DNA from: B30-G6 sp964633115
Lineage (GTDB): Bacteria; Desulfobacterota; Desulfobacteria; Desulfobacterales; B30-G6
NCBI GenBank assembly: GCA_964633115.1
Contig: CAZWEO010000001.1
Location: forward strand, 62,001 to 126,000
DNA length: 64,000 bases
Reading direction: 5' to 3'
Below, in pieces: positions 25,361-35,054 of the stretch. The position numbers and the translations under genes were made by a program. The notes below the pieces were generated by a model. That model made no database searches and was not told where the DNA came from. It worked only from the letters and a program-made list of their open reading frames with translations. Positions within the stretch are counted from its first letter, which is position 1; every line of letters starts with the position of its first letter.

Positions 25361-26272
25361 ATGAAAATCAACTTTAACAACATCTTGTGTGCTACCGACT
25401 TATCCGATCTATCCGGGGTAGCCATTTCTTCGGGAGTGGCTTTGGCCAGGGAATTCAATGCCAATCTATATCTCTGCCATATTGTAGACCTCAGCACGAC
25501 CGCCGCTTATGGTGACATCATTTTCGCACCCCTAGAACTTCAAAATAAGTCCATAAGCTATACCCATGAACAACTCGAGCAAATCATGCAAGATCAGCAG
25601 CTCGAGTGGATACCCCTGGTCACGGCTGGTCATCCGCCAGACGAAATTTCAAAATTTGTGGCTGGGCACCAGATAGACCTCGTGGTTGCCGCAACCCACG
25701 GCCGCAGTGGTCTCAAACGGGTTTTTTTAGGATCGGTTACCGAACGCTTGATGAGAACGCTCGCTTGTCCTTTATTAATCGTCCGGAGTACGGAAGGCAC
25801 TGATATTTTAAAGGGTAAAACAGCCATGTCATTCAAAAGAATACTGGTGGGATGTGATTTTTCGAGCTTTTCTAATCTGGCCTTTCAATACGGTCTCAGT
25901 CTGGCCCAAGATTTTGAATCAGAATTACATCTAATCCATGTTATCGAAACCCCCATTTACAAAGATATATTAAAAACCAGTGCAGCCTCCGGTAATTCAA
26001 CGGAAGGAGCCCTATATGATCGTTTAAATGAAAAACTAGCCCAAAAGATACCAGATGAATCGGCCATATGGTGTCAGCCCAAAACGAGTCTTTTGGCAGG
26101 CAGGCCCTACGAGGAAATTATAAAATATGCGCTATTGAATTCGATTGACCTGATAATTCTGGGAATTCGGGGGCGCAACCTCATTGAAGCGTTGTTGACA
26201 GGATCCACAACCGACCGAATTGTGCGCCAGGGTCCCTGTCCTGTTTTGTCGGTTTGCCCAGTTACTAAATAA
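25361..26272 (+). CDS. Universal stress protein, tandem-domain
   Basis: 303-residue cytoplasmic protein with two USP domains. Domain 1 has the nucleotide motif ATHGRSGLKRVFLGSVTERL then CPLLIVRS (about residues 110-145). Domain 2 starts at about 160 (FKRILVGCDFSSFSNLAFQ) and ends GIRGRNLIEALLTGSTTDRI then CPVLSV. Both carry the G-x2-G-x9-G-S/T pattern of ATP-binding USPs. The start at 25361 has AGAGGTGG upstream; the TTG nine codons before it lacks one. Unrelated in position to the single-domain USP at 1195. Confidence 0.9.
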   Translation: MKINFNNILCATDLSDLSGVAISSGVALAREFNANLYLCHIVDLSTTAAYGDIIFAPLELQNKSISYTHEQLEQIMQDQQLEWIPLVTAGHPPDEISKFVAGHQIDLVVAATHGRSGLKRVFLGSVTERLMRTLACPLLIVRSTEGTDILKGKTAMSFKRILVGCDFSSFSNLAFQYGLSLAQDFESELHLIHVIETPIYKDILKTSAASGNSTEGALYDRLNEKLAQKIPDESAIWCQPKTSLLAGRPYEEIIKYALLNSIDLIILGIRGRNLIEALLTGSTTDRIVRQGPCPVLSVCPVTK

Positions 26273-26277
26273 CAAAA

Positions 26278-26308
26278 GAGCCTTGTTTCTATTGTTTGCA
26301 CGAGGCTC
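26278..26308 (+). terminator. Possible terminator after the tandem USP gene
   Basis: GAGCCT and AGGCTC pair across a loop of about 19 bases directly after the USP stop. No T-run follows, so factor-independent termination would be weak. Convergent EamA gene ends at 26360. Confidence 0.35.
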
Positions 26309-26359
26309 CGAATAATAAATCGAAAGGTATGCAGCACAGATTTTTTCTTTTACGGCATC

Positions 26360-27247
26360 TCAAGCATGCGTTATTTGCAACCATACGATGGAAGCCACCA
26401 CCACCACGCCACCAAAGATCTGCAGCGGTGCCATCAACTCACCTAAAAAAATAGCCGCAATGACCCCGGCGGCAATGGGCTCCAGCGTTGCAGTGATACT
26501 GGCATGGGTCGGTTTAATACGCTTAATGCCTTCAAAATAGAGGCCAAAGGGCACGATCGTTCCACCCAGACCAATAAACAGTATCCAAGACCACTGTTTC
26601 AGTGTATACGCCTGGCGAAAGGCTCCCATGGGCGGAAACAATACATGCCAAATCAGGGCCGCAAACAGCATGCCATATAGTACAACCGTCCAGGGTGTGT
26701 ATTTTTTCATGCCATAGGCACTGAGAAGCGAATAGGCTGCAAAAGCCACCGCTGCCAAAATTCCACCAATAATACCTACACGATTCAGCGCAAGCATCTC
26801 AAGATCATAGGCACCCACAACCAGATAGCTGCCCACCAGCGTCCCCACGATGGCAACCAGGGCTTTTGAGCCCATCCGTTGCTGTTGGATAAGAGCGGAA
26901 TACAGAGCCACAAAGACAGGACCTGTATAATGTAGCAGTATGGCAGCGGCCACATTGATCTTGCTGATGGCAAATAAATAGAAAAACTGGGCTGCTCCGA
27001 TTCCAAAAAATCCGAGGCAGATAAAATAGGGTAAATCGGTGAGTGATATTTTAAGCTGTCGAGGATATCTGATGGCCAGCCACACAATCAAGCCCACGAA
27101 CGCCAATGTCGTTCTGAGTTGAATCAATTGGTAGGCTGTAATGCCTGCATTAAATAACGCTTTGGCACAGGCGCCCGAGATTGCAAATAAAATGGCGGCC
27201 AGCGCCACCAATAAATACCCTATCCGGTTTTCATTTTGGTTGTTCAT
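26360..27247 (-). CDS. EamA-family (DMT) metabolite exporter
   Basis: 295-residue inner-membrane protein with ten predicted helices in two EamA repeats (about residues 10-140 and 150-290). The second repeat ends with TLEPIAAGVIAAIFLGELM, a typical DMT signature. Family members export amino acids or other metabolites. Its ATG overlaps the stop of the transglycosylase gene (ATGA), so both are cotranslated from one minus-strand message that also includes the nuclease-helicase gene upstream. Confidence 0.88.
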   Translation of the reverse strand: MNNQNENRIGYLLVALAAILFAISGACAKALFNAGITAYQLIQLRTTLAFVGLIVWLAIRYPRQLKISLTDLPYFICLGFFGIGAAQFFYLFAISKINVAAAILLHYTGPVFVALYSALIQQQRMGSKALVAIVGTLVGSYLVVGAYDLEMLALNRVGIIGGILAAVAFAAYSLLSAYGMKKYTPWTVVLYGMLFAALIWHVLFPPMGAFRQAYTLKQWSWILFIGLGGTIVPFGLYFEGIKRIKPTHASITATLEPIAAGVIAAIFLGELMAPLQIFGGVVVVASIVWLQITHA

Positions 27248-27831
27248 GAGCTCTTTTTATATAAATAGAAAAATTCCATCACTTTTTTGACATAGTTGCG
27301 GGTTTCCTCGATCGGTGGAATCGCTTTGTATTTTTCAACCATACTGGGGCCCGCATTATAGGCGGCCAGCGCCAAAGGCAGTTTACCATTAAAACGATCT
27401 ATCATCGCTTTAAAATATCGGGCGCCCCCCATGATGTTTTCTTTGGGATCAAAAGGGTCGCTAATATATAACGATTTTAAATTATACGGCATTACCTGCA
27501 TCAATCCCAGGGCGCCTTTGCGAGATACCGCTTTGGCATTAAAATTTGATTCAACTCTGATTATGGCTTTTATCAATTGAAAAGATAAACCATACCGTAA
27601 GGATGCCTCCTTGATGATGGGATCATATACTTTGGTGGCTAGCGATGGTTTGGGACGTTCCTTGATATATAATTTGTACTGGGATGATGTGGGAGCATTG
27701 GTAAAATGGAGTACGCCTTCACTATCGATATACATGAATATATCGGCCAGGGCTGGCTCTGGTATCGCCGCTAAAAAACCAACAATCAAAACCAAAAGTA
27801 ACCATCTGATTTTTTTAAATAAATAAACCAT
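27244..27831 (-). CDS. Lytic transglycosylase (SLT domain) with DUF4124 N-terminus
   Basis: 195-residue exported cell-wall enzyme. An N-terminal signal or anchor (KIRWLLLVLIVGFLAAIPEP) is followed by a DUF4124-type segment FMYIDSEGVLHFTNAP. The SLT domain from about residue 70 has IIRVESNFNAKAVSRKGALGLMQVMP, with the catalytic Glu in the VESNFN motif, and later ALAAYNAGPSMVEKY. It cleaves peptidoglycan between MurNAc and GlcNAc. It lies 7 bases after the nuclease-helicase stop and overlaps the next gene by 4 bases. Confidence 0.9.
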   Translation of the reverse strand: MVYLFKKIRWLLLVLIVGFLAAIPEPALADIFMYIDSEGVLHFTNAPTSSQYKLYIKERPKPSLATKVYDPIIKEASLRYGLSFQLIKAIIRVESNFNAKAVSRKGALGLMQVMPYNLKSLYISDPFDPKENIMGGARYFKAMIDRFNGKLPLALAAYNAGPSMVEKYKAIPPIEETRNYVKKVMEFFYLYKKSS

Positions 27832-27838
27832 ATCCGAG

Positions 27839-30800
27839 TTAATCTGAGAATAAAGCCAACTGGGTTTGGCGATGACGCATGGTTTTATTGTCTGATGTCT
27901 GGTTCATCTGTTGTAGTTTCTGTTCCACATCGGTCACAAAGGGTGAAATGGATTGAATCCCAATCTTGCCATGGACTTTTCGTTTTTTTACATGGCTTAA
28001 ATAGAGTTCTTGTTTGGCCCGGGTCATGGCCACGTAGAACAAGCGTCGTTCCTCCTGAATATCCTGGTATTTATTTTCCTTGGGAATAAATGGAATCAAA
28101 CCATTTTCACAACCTGTTATAAAAACTACAGGAAATTCCAGCCCTTTGGAGGCGTGCATGGTCATTAAACTGACCTTTTCCACGCGGGAATCGTACTGGT
28201 CTGTTTCTGTTTGCAATGCCAATCTGTTTAGAAATGTCGGTAGATCGCCATCAAAACCATACGTTTTCTGTTTTAACTCTTCCAGTTGCTGCTGTTTTTG
28301 GGGATCATCTTTTACCGATATACCCAAAGACGTCTGTTCTAATATGGTGTTGATTGTTTTGCCAGGGTCTTTGGCAGAAATTTGGGATTGAACCGTTGCC
28401 AACGCCTTTGCCATGGCTGCCAATTTCGTTTGACTTCTTTTGGATAAAGTCGCAATGGGATAGGTTAGCAGACTATTTAAGGCCTCATAAACATTTTGCC
28501 TATTCTGGTAAGCCCAAAATTTCCAGGAATCAAAGGATTTTTTACCGATGCCGGTTTGCAAGTAAGGTAAAATACGGTGGAGGTCACCATAGGATCCTTT
28601 ACTTGAAAGCATTCTTAAAAATGATATCGTCGCCAGCACCCGGGGACAATATTGCCTATTTTTTTTAATGGCAACCTGAATCGGAATCCCAGCTGAAGAT
28701 AGCATTTCAGCAATCACTTGGGATTGTTGGGCTGTTCGATATAGAATTACAAAATCTGAAAAGGATCGCTCCGTCTCTGATTCTGTTGCACTGGTTTTTC
28801 CAAAATCAATGGAGTAAAACCCCACCCCGCCAACCATCGACTCGATCATCTTGCCAATGGTTACAGCCTCATGTTTATCGTTTTTACAAGCGAGAATACC
28901 TACTTTTTGGGTCCCCTGATTTTCTGAATAAAGTTGCTGCCTCGGTATCCGGTCCGGTGTCTTTTGAATCATCTGCTGGGCAACATTCAAAATTGTTTGG
29001 GTCGAGCGGTAGTTTTGGTGCAACTGGATGCGCTCAGCGCCGGGATAATCTTCATGAAACCGATGAAAATAGTGCACATGTGATCCCCGGAACCCATAAA
29101 TCGATTGATCTGGATCACCAATGACACATATTTCTGTCTCCGGCTGCGCCAGTTTTTTGAGCAAGCGATACTGTCCTGTATTGATATCCTGATATTCATC
29201 AACAAAAACATATGGATATTGCTTTTGAATGGCGGTGCGTACTGTAAGATCGTTTTCAAAAAGCCGGACCACATCACCGATCAAGTCCTCAAAATCCACT
29301 AATCCAAGGATTTTCAAAATCTGTTGATAGCATTGGTAGATAGCATTAACAGACTTTTTTTCAGCGGATGTAAGCTGGTCCAATTTGTCGGCATCCGCTT
29401 GGTACTCCTGTTTGATATAACGAATGGCATCCGCCAACTGTTCATGACGCAAGGACACATCCACACCAGAATCCCTTGCCATGGTTTTGGCGTCTTTGAT
29501 GATTTCCAATTGCTCTCTGTCGTCAATTACGGCTGGGATTTGGTGTTGATCCCCGGTTTGTATGCTTCTCAAACAAAAAGAATGAAACGTCGTCACCAAC
29601 GGCAGTTCCATTTCTTGTGGTAATAACCGTCTCAGACGAACGAGCATTTCTCCGGCGGCCTGGTTCGTAAATGTCAGGCCCAGAATATTTGCGGCTGCAA
29701 CTTGTCTTTTTTTTATTAGATGAGCGATTCGATGCGTCAGGGTAAAGGTTTTACCAGTGCCGGGTCCGGCCACAATAATATTTGCACCACCTGGATGGTG
29801 AACTACTTTGCTTTGGCTTTGATTCAGAACGAGCGGTCTGGTGGAATCTGTCTTTTCTAAAGACTGTTTTTGAGGTGCTGCACGTTTAGTTTTTGGAATC
29901 CTTTTTTGGCGTTTCTGAGGCACCATTGCTGCAGGTTGTACCGCGAACAATCTCTTTTGGGCACTCAATTTCTCCCTTTCCTGGCGAGAAAACAAACGGA
30001 TGGTTCCAAATTGGCCATCAAACCCAGCATCGATATGAATTTTGCTTGCGCGAATGCGCTTAATCGCGTCGGCCAGTAAGGGAATATCTGTCTGATTTAA
30101 TTTTTCGACCGGCAATTGATGCAATATATCAAACTCTGATCCTAAGCTCTGCAGGAGATCATGATATGCCCGCTGAACTTTTTTGGAATTGGGTCCGACC
30201 CCCAATAATTCGGATAAGATGTCTATCAATGGAATGCTATGATAAAAAGGGTGGTTTTTTTCAGGCCGCTGTCCCTCGGGGCGATCGGCCAATTCTTCAA
30301 CCCGATAAAGCACTCCCAGAGTCATGGGTTTCTGACACACCGGGCAGCGACCATCTTTTTGAATTGTTTCCCGGGGCCCAGAACGATAGTTGCATTTGCG
30401 ATGTCCGTCAAAATGGTATTTACCTTCCTCGGGAAAAAACTCGATGGTGCCACAGAACTCTTGTGGGTCTCCGGTTTTAATAGCCTTCTTTATGGCGCCA
30501 TAACTCAAATCGGTGTTAAAAATATTGGCCTCGCGGCCTACTTTTAGCGGAGAATGGGCATCGGAGTTGGATATTAATGTGAGTCCATCCAGATTTTTAA
30601 CCCGCCAATTCATTTGCGGATCCGACGAAAGACCTGTTTCTACAGCAAAAATATGGGGTGTCAGTTCCTCGAAGCAAGCTTCGATGGTATCAAATCCAGA
30701 TTTGGAACCCAACATGGAAAACCAGGGTGTCCAGATATGCGCTGGCACTAAAAAATTTTTTGGGGATGTTTCCAGGCTTATTTCCAGTAGATGTTTGGCA

Positions 30801-31228
30801 TCTAATCCCAAAATCGGCCTGCCATCCGAATGAATATTACCAATTTTATCAAGCGTCTGATTGAATTTTTCTACCGACTCAAAAGAAGAAAAAAATACGA
30901 GATTATGATTCTTGCGGGTTTTATCCTGCTTTTTATAAATATTACTGATTTCGGTAACCAATATAAAGCGCAAACGGCTCCGACAGATAGGTGGTATGTG
31001 TTGATCAACTGTCTTAGCGATATCCGGGTTTAATTTGAATAAACCCGGTTCTGCTGGAACCAATTTCTCCTTTATTTCTGAAAACCAAGCCGGATGGGTC
31101 ACATCACCAGTACCCAAGACGGTGATGCCTTTTAGCTGGCCAGCAATATACAGATTTTCCAAATCAAGGTTCTTAGCTGTTGCTCTGGAATATTTTGAAT
31201 GTACGTGAAAATCAGCAAAAAATTTCAT
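27839..31228 (-). CDS. EndoQ-like PHP endonuclease fused to UvrD/Rep-type helicase, with C-terminal clamp-binding motif
   Basis: 1129-residue cytoplasmic DNA-repair protein. Residues 1-425 resemble endonuclease Q (TIGR00375/PHP): DFHVHSKYSRAT with metal His 8 and 10, GTGDVTHP near 40, a probable zinc site from His276, Cys279, Cys295 and Cys298, and GFDGQFGTIR near 402-411. A basic linker (426-465) leads to a superfamily 1A helicase: Walker A GPGTGKT at 488-494, FVDEYQDIN, GDPDQSIYGFRG, TMHASKGLEF and YVAMTRAK. The protein ends TQLALFSD; QLALF at 1123-1127 fits the consensus beta-clamp-binding pentapeptide. EndoQ enzymes nick 5' of deaminated bases and act with PCNA in archaea. Here cleavage, unwinding and clamp tethering appear combined. 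It is divergent from dnaN across 275 bases. Confidence 0.88.
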   Translation of the reverse strand: MKFFADFHVHSKYSRATAKNLDLENLYIAGQLKGITVLGTGDVTHPAWFSEIKEKLVPAEPGLFKLNPDIAKTVDQHIPPICRSRLRFILVTEISNIYKKQDKTRKNHNLVFFSSFESVEKFNQTLDKIGNIHSDGRPILGLDAKHLLEISLETSPKNFLVPAHIWTPWFSMLGSKSGFDTIEACFEELTPHIFAVETGLSSDPQMNWRVKNLDGLTLISNSDAHSPLKVGREANIFNTDLSYGAIKKAIKTGDPQEFCGTIEFFPEEGKYHFDGHRKCNYRSGPRETIQKDGRCPVCQKPMTLGVLYRVEELADRPEGQRPEKNHPFYHSIPLIDILSELLGVGPNSKKVQRAYHDLLQSLGSEFDILHQLPVEKLNQTDIPLLADAIKRIRASKIHIDAGFDGQFGTIRLFSRQEREKLSAQKRLFAVQPAAMVPQKRQKRIPKTKRAAPQKQSLEKTDSTRPLVLNQSQSKVVHHPGGANIIVAGPGTGKTFTLTHRIAHLIKKRQVAAANILGLTFTNQAAGEMLVRLRRLLPQEMELPLVTTFHSFCLRSIQTGDQHQIPAVIDDREQLEIIKDAKTMARDSGVDVSLRHEQLADAIRYIKQEYQADADKLDQLTSAEKKSVNAIYQCYQQILKILGLVDFEDLIGDVVRLFENDLTVRTAIQKQYPYVFVDEYQDINTGQYRLLKKLAQPETEICVIGDPDQSIYGFRGSHVHYFHRFHEDYPGAERIQLHQNYRSTQTILNVAQQMIQKTPDRIPRQQLYSENQGTQKVGILACKNDKHEAVTIGKMIESMVGGVGFYSIDFGKTSATESETERSFSDFVILYRTAQQSQVIAEMLSSAGIPIQVAIKKNRQYCPRVLATISFLRMLSSKGSYGDLHRILPYLQTGIGKKSFDSWKFWAYQNRQNVYEALNSLLTYPIATLSKRSQTKLAAMAKALATVQSQISAKDPGKTINTILEQTSLGISVKDDPQKQQQLEELKQKTYGFDGDLPTFLNRLALQTETDQYDSRVEKVSLMTMHASKGLEFPVVFITGCENGLIPFIPKENKYQDIQEERRLFYVAMTRAKQELYLSHVKKRKVHGKIGIQSISPFVTDVEQKLQQMNQTSDNKTMRHRQTQLALFSD

Positions 31229-31503
31229 CTTGTTTCGCTTGGCTATTCCAGCTATATGTATATAATAGTTTTATATTTATACACAATATGTTGTATTGGG
31301 TATTGATAAATTGTTCATAATTATCTATTTATGAACAATATTGAAACAGGTGTTAAAAACAGCCTTGTTTTAGACAGCCTATCAAGCCGTTATTGTCAAA
31401 GGATATTAACTAAAATAATAATAATATTAATTAATTAAGAACTTATTATATTTATCAACAAGCCTTATTATTACTTATTCTTATATTAAAGTAGGAAATA
31501 CTT
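31229..31503. other. AT-rich region between helicase and dnaN; candidate replication origin
   Basis: Very AT-rich spacer flanked by divergent genes, with dnaN-gyrB on the right. It holds a consensus DnaA box TTATACACA (31277-31285) and a near-match TTATCAACA (31452-31460). An 11-base inverted repeat whose arms contain TTATGAACA (31310-31320 and 31329-31339) may be a pair of one-mismatch boxes. The stretch at about 31400-31500 is almost pure A/T and could be the unwinding element. dnaA itself is not here. It also must contain the promoters of both flanking genes. Confidence 0.5.
31310..31339. repeat. Inverted repeat in the candidate origin
   Basis: Arms ATTGTTCATAA and TTATGAACAAT, perfect over 11 bases, with an 8-base A/T spacer. 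The arms differ from the DnaA-box consensus by one base. Possible DnaA or other initiator binding site. Confidence 0.55.
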
Positions 31504-32622
31504 ATGAAGATTACAATTAAAAAAGGTGATATCCTGTCTGTTCTTTCTAAAATTCAAGGTCTAACCAGTCGAAAAAGTAACCTGGCCATAACCGAAAATG
31601 CGCTGCTAACAACCACAGATCAGGGCATTACGTTGATGGCAACTGACCTTGAAACCGGTATCGAAGGAAGCTATCCAGCCGTGGTGGATAAGTCAGGCGG
31701 TATCGCCATCAGTGCCCGCAAAATGTATGAAATTGTCAGGGAGTTTCCAAAAGATGAAATCGAAATAAATGAAGTCGAAAACAAATGGATTGAAATCGGG
31801 AATGCCGAAGTACAATACCATATCGTGGGTATGGATCCTGAAGAATTTCCCGAGAATCCGCATGTGGATGAAATTGAGCTTTTTGAAATGGAGTCTTCTT
31901 TTCTGAAGCGGATGATTGAAAAAAGCGCCATGATCAGCGGTGCTTCGGATGATAAACGCGCCCATATAACCGGGGTCCTATTTGAACGAATTGCAAAGGA
32001 TGATCAAATCAAAATCAGAATGGTGTCAACCGATGGTAGTCGACTTTCAACCTTTGATTATGACTTCAATTCGGAAGTTAAAGTCCCTGAGTTTGATAAA
32101 GTAATCATCCCTAAAAAGGGTTTGTTGGAAGTCGCCAAGTTTCTCTCTCTGGAGGGGATCGTTCAGGTGGGTATTCATAAAACTTACTTCGTGGTTAAAA
32201 AGGAGGCTGAAACTGTAATAATACGGCTGTTGGAAGGTGAATTTCCAGAATATGCCGAAATTATAAAAAAAGAAGTTGGCTTCGACCTGCCTTTAAACCG
32301 AAATGATTTTACAATGATGCTCAAACGCATGTCGATTCTGTCCTCCGAGAATTATAAAGGCGCCGTGTTTGATTTTTCCAATGACCGTATAACTGTTAGT
32401 GCCACAAATCCGGAAATTGGCGAATCCAAGGAAGATATGGCCATTGATTTTAATCGGGATCCGGTTAAAGTGGCCTTCAATCCCAAATATTTTATTGAAA
32501 TTCTAAATGCCGTCGAAACCGACAAGGTAATCATCAACATCGTCAATGAAGAGAAGCCCTGTGTAATCGAAGGTGAGAATGATAAGACCTATCTGGGTGT
32601 TATCATGCCAATGAGAATCTAA
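31504..32622 (+). CDS. dnaN: DNA polymerase III beta subunit (sliding clamp)
   Basis: 372-residue clamp, the usual length, with three homologous domains of about 120 residues. It starts MKITIKKGDILSVLSKIQGLTSRKSNLAITENALL and ends with the family's typical C-terminus PVMPMRI-like (VIMPMRI), which lines the binding pocket for QLxLF peptides. It encircles DNA and tethers polymerases and repair enzymes. Its stop overlaps the gyrB start (TAATG), so the two are cotranslated. TAGGAAA precedes the ATG. The normal upstream neighbour dnaA is missing; a divergent repair helicase is there instead. Confidence 0.95.
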   Translation: MKITIKKGDILSVLSKIQGLTSRKSNLAITENALLTTTDQGITLMATDLETGIEGSYPAVVDKSGGIAISARKMYEIVREFPKDEIEINEVENKWIEIGNAEVQYHIVGMDPEEFPENPHVDEIELFEMESSFLKRMIEKSAMISGASDDKRAHITGVLFERIAKDDQIKIRMVSTDGSRLSTFDYDFNSEVKVPEFDKVIIPKKGLLEVAKFLSLEGIVQVGIHKTYFVVKKEAETVIIRLLEGEFPEYAEIIKKEVGFDLPLNRNDFTMMLKRMSILSSENYKGAVFDFSNDRITVSATNPEIGESKEDMAIDFNRDPVKVAFNPKYFIEILNAVETDKVIINIVNEEKPCVIEGENDKTYLGVIMPMRI

Positions 32623-35054
32623 TGACAGCAAAATACGACGAATCGAGTATCAATGTATTGGAGGGACTGGAGCCGGTTCGGCTCAGACCGTCCATGTATA
32701 TCGGCAATGTAGATGTTGCCGGATTACATCACCTGGTTTACGAGGTCGTGGACAACAGTATTGACGAAGCCATGGCCGGGTATTGCAAGAACATCAACGT
32801 GACGGTTCACTCTGACAATAGTGTCAGTGTGGAGGACGATGGTCGCGGCATACCAGTCGGAATCCATAAAACTGAAAAAATTCCAGCAGTTGAAGTGGTG
32901 CTCACCAAACTACATGCTGGTGGTAAATTTGACAATGAGTCCTATAAGGTATCCGGTGGACTCCACGGGGTGGGGGTATCGGTCGTGAATGCCCTATCCG
33001 AATTTTTAGAAGTCGAGGTCTACTCGAATAAGAAGGTCTATTACCAATCCTATGAAAGAGGACAAAGGGCCAGTGAGCTAAAAGAGATAGGCAAAACCCG
33101 CAAGCGCGGTACCAAAATCCATTTTTCTCCGGACCCGGAAATATTTAATGCGGTTGAATTCAGTTATGACATTTTGGTTCGTCGGATTCGCGAACTGGCT
33201 TTCTTAAACAAAGGAATCCGGATCAAGCTTGTCGATGAAAGATCAGAAGAAACAAACGAGTTCATGTATAAGGGCGGTATTGTGTCCTTTGTGGAGTATA
33301 TCAATAAACGCCATATCAGCCTGCACAAACCCATTTTCATTGAAGGTGAAAAATCGGATGTACAAATCGAAATATCCATTCAATACAACGATACCTTTAA
33401 AGAAAAAATATTCTCTTTTGCCAACAACATCAATACGGTGGAGGGTGGCTTCCACCTAATCGGTTTTAAAGCCGGCCTAACACGGACACTCAATCAGTAT
33501 TTATCCAACGGAAATTTACCTAAAAATTTAATTGCCAAAATAAGCGGTGATGATGTGCGCGAAGGTATTACCGCTATTGTCAGTGTCCGAATTATGAATC
33601 CGCAATTTGAGGGTCAAACCAAAACCAAGCTTGGCAACAGCGAAGTCAAAGGATTGGTGGAGTCGCTGGTCAATGAGAAACTGAGCATTTTTTTGGAGGA
33701 AAATCCTTCCTTAGCCAAGAAAATTATTGCCAAGGCCGTTGACGCATCCCGGGCAAGGGACGCTGCCAAACGAGCCCGAGATCTGGCACGCAATAAAGGC
33801 GCCTTGATTGATGCCACCTTACCGGGGAAATTGGCAGAATGCCAAATTTCGGACCCTGCCCAACGGGAAATATTTTTGGTTGAGGGTGATTCTGCCGGCG
33901 GATCAGCCAAGCAGGGACGCGACCGTAAATTTCAAGCTATCCTGCCGTTAAAGGGTAAGATTCTGAACGTTGAAAAAGCACGCTTTGACAAAATATTGCG
34001 TAGTGAGGAAATCAAAAATATAATTACCGCATTGGGAACAGGCGTCGGTCGGGAAGAATATGACATTGAAAAGTTGCGCTATCACAAAATTGTGATCATG
34101 ACAGATGCGGATGTGGATGGGTCCCATATTCGGACCTTGCTGTTGACTTTTTTCTACCGGCAATTTCCAGAAGTCATCGAAAATGGATTTCTATATATTG
34201 CGCAACCGCCCTTACTTAAAGTCGGTAAAGGCAAGAATGAGATTTATTTAAAGGATGAGCCCGAGTTTAGCGACTATATTCTGAAACGGGCCTGTCAGAA
34301 GCGGATCGTAAAGATAGGTGCTGAAAAGGAATCTCTTGCCAATCACCGCTTGATGATTTTTTTAAGCAACCTCTCTGAATACTTCACCATCCTAGCCAAT
34401 ATTGAGAAACGTGGATTTTTTGAGGAACTGACTGAGTCCATTTTAAGAGAAAGCATCATCAATAAGAAATTCCTGCAAGATAAAGATCAGATGCAATCTT
34501 TAAAGAAAGCGTTAGCAGAAAAACAATACGAAACCGTGGACCTGCAATGGAATGACGAGCGGGATGTTTATGAACTCACGGTGGAACCGAATCAGGAACT
34601 TAAAACTGAATTGCGTTTAAACAATCCGTTTCTAACCAATATAGGCCCCATCATGATCGGTAAAAATCTTGTCTATACGGCCGATTTTCAGAAAGCCCGC
34701 ATCCTGGCCAAGAAAATTTTTAAGCTTGATATGCCCCCCTTTGAAGTAACCACCGGAGATAAGGATTCAGATTCGGCCGTGATATTTGAGAACAAAAAAG
34801 ACCTGTATCTGCATCTGGTGGAGGCCGGGAAAAAGGGTATCAGCATTCAGCGCTATAAAGGTTTGGGTGAGATGAACCCCGACCAGTTGTGGGAGACCAC
34901 CATGAATCCTGAAAAACGTACCCTGCTGCGGGTCCGAATCGAGGATGCGGTGGAGAGCGATGAAATTTTTACCATTTTGATGGGTGATGAGGTCGAACCA
35001 AGAAGAGAGTTTATTCAAAATAATGCCTTGGCGGTTAGCACTCTAGACATATAA
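32622..35054 (+). CDS. gyrB: DNA gyrase subunit B
   Basis: 810-residue ATPase subunit of DNA gyrase. The GHKL ATPase has EVVDNSIDEA (about residue 42) and DDGRGIPVG (about 73). The TOPRIM domain has EGDSAGGSAKQGRDR (about residue 420) and DADVDGSHI (about 497). The C-terminal QRYKGLGEMN and final VEPRREFI complete the family pattern. It works with GyrA to introduce negative supercoils. It is directly coupled to dnaN by TAATG and ends just before a strong terminator. Confidence 0.95.
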   Translation: MTAKYDESSINVLEGLEPVRLRPSMYIGNVDVAGLHHLVYEVVDNSIDEAMAGYCKNINVTVHSDNSVSVEDDGRGIPVGIHKTEKIPAVEVVLTKLHAGGKFDNESYKVSGGLHGVGVSVVNALSEFLEVEVYSNKKVYYQSYERGQRASELKEIGKTRKRGTKIHFSPDPEIFNAVEFSYDILVRRIRELAFLNKGIRIKLVDERSEETNEFMYKGGIVSFVEYINKRHISLHKPIFIEGEKSDVQIEISIQYNDTFKEKIFSFANNINTVEGGFHLIGFKAGLTRTLNQYLSNGNLPKNLIAKISGDDVREGITAIVSVRIMNPQFEGQTKTKLGNSEVKGLVESLVNEKLSIFLEENPSLAKKIIAKAVDASRARDAAKRARDLARNKGALIDATLPGKLAECQISDPAQREIFLVEGDSAGGSAKQGRDRKFQAILPLKGKILNVEKARFDKILRSEEIKNIITALGTGVGREEYDIEKLRYHKIVIMTDADVDGSHIRTLLLTFFYRQFPEVIENGFLYIAQPPLLKVGKGKNEIYLKDEPEFSDYILKRACQKRIVKIGAEKESLANHRLMIFLSNLSEYFTILANIEKRGFFEELTESILRESIINKKFLQDKDQMQSLKKALAEKQYETVDLQWNDERDVYELTVEPNQELKTELRLNNPFLTNIGPIMIGKNLVYTADFQKARILAKKIFKLDMPPFEVTTGDKDSDSAVIFENKKDLYLHLVEAGKKGISIQRYKGLGEMNPDQLWETTMNPEKRTLLRVRIEDAVESDEIFTILMGDEVEPRREFIQNNALAVSTLDI

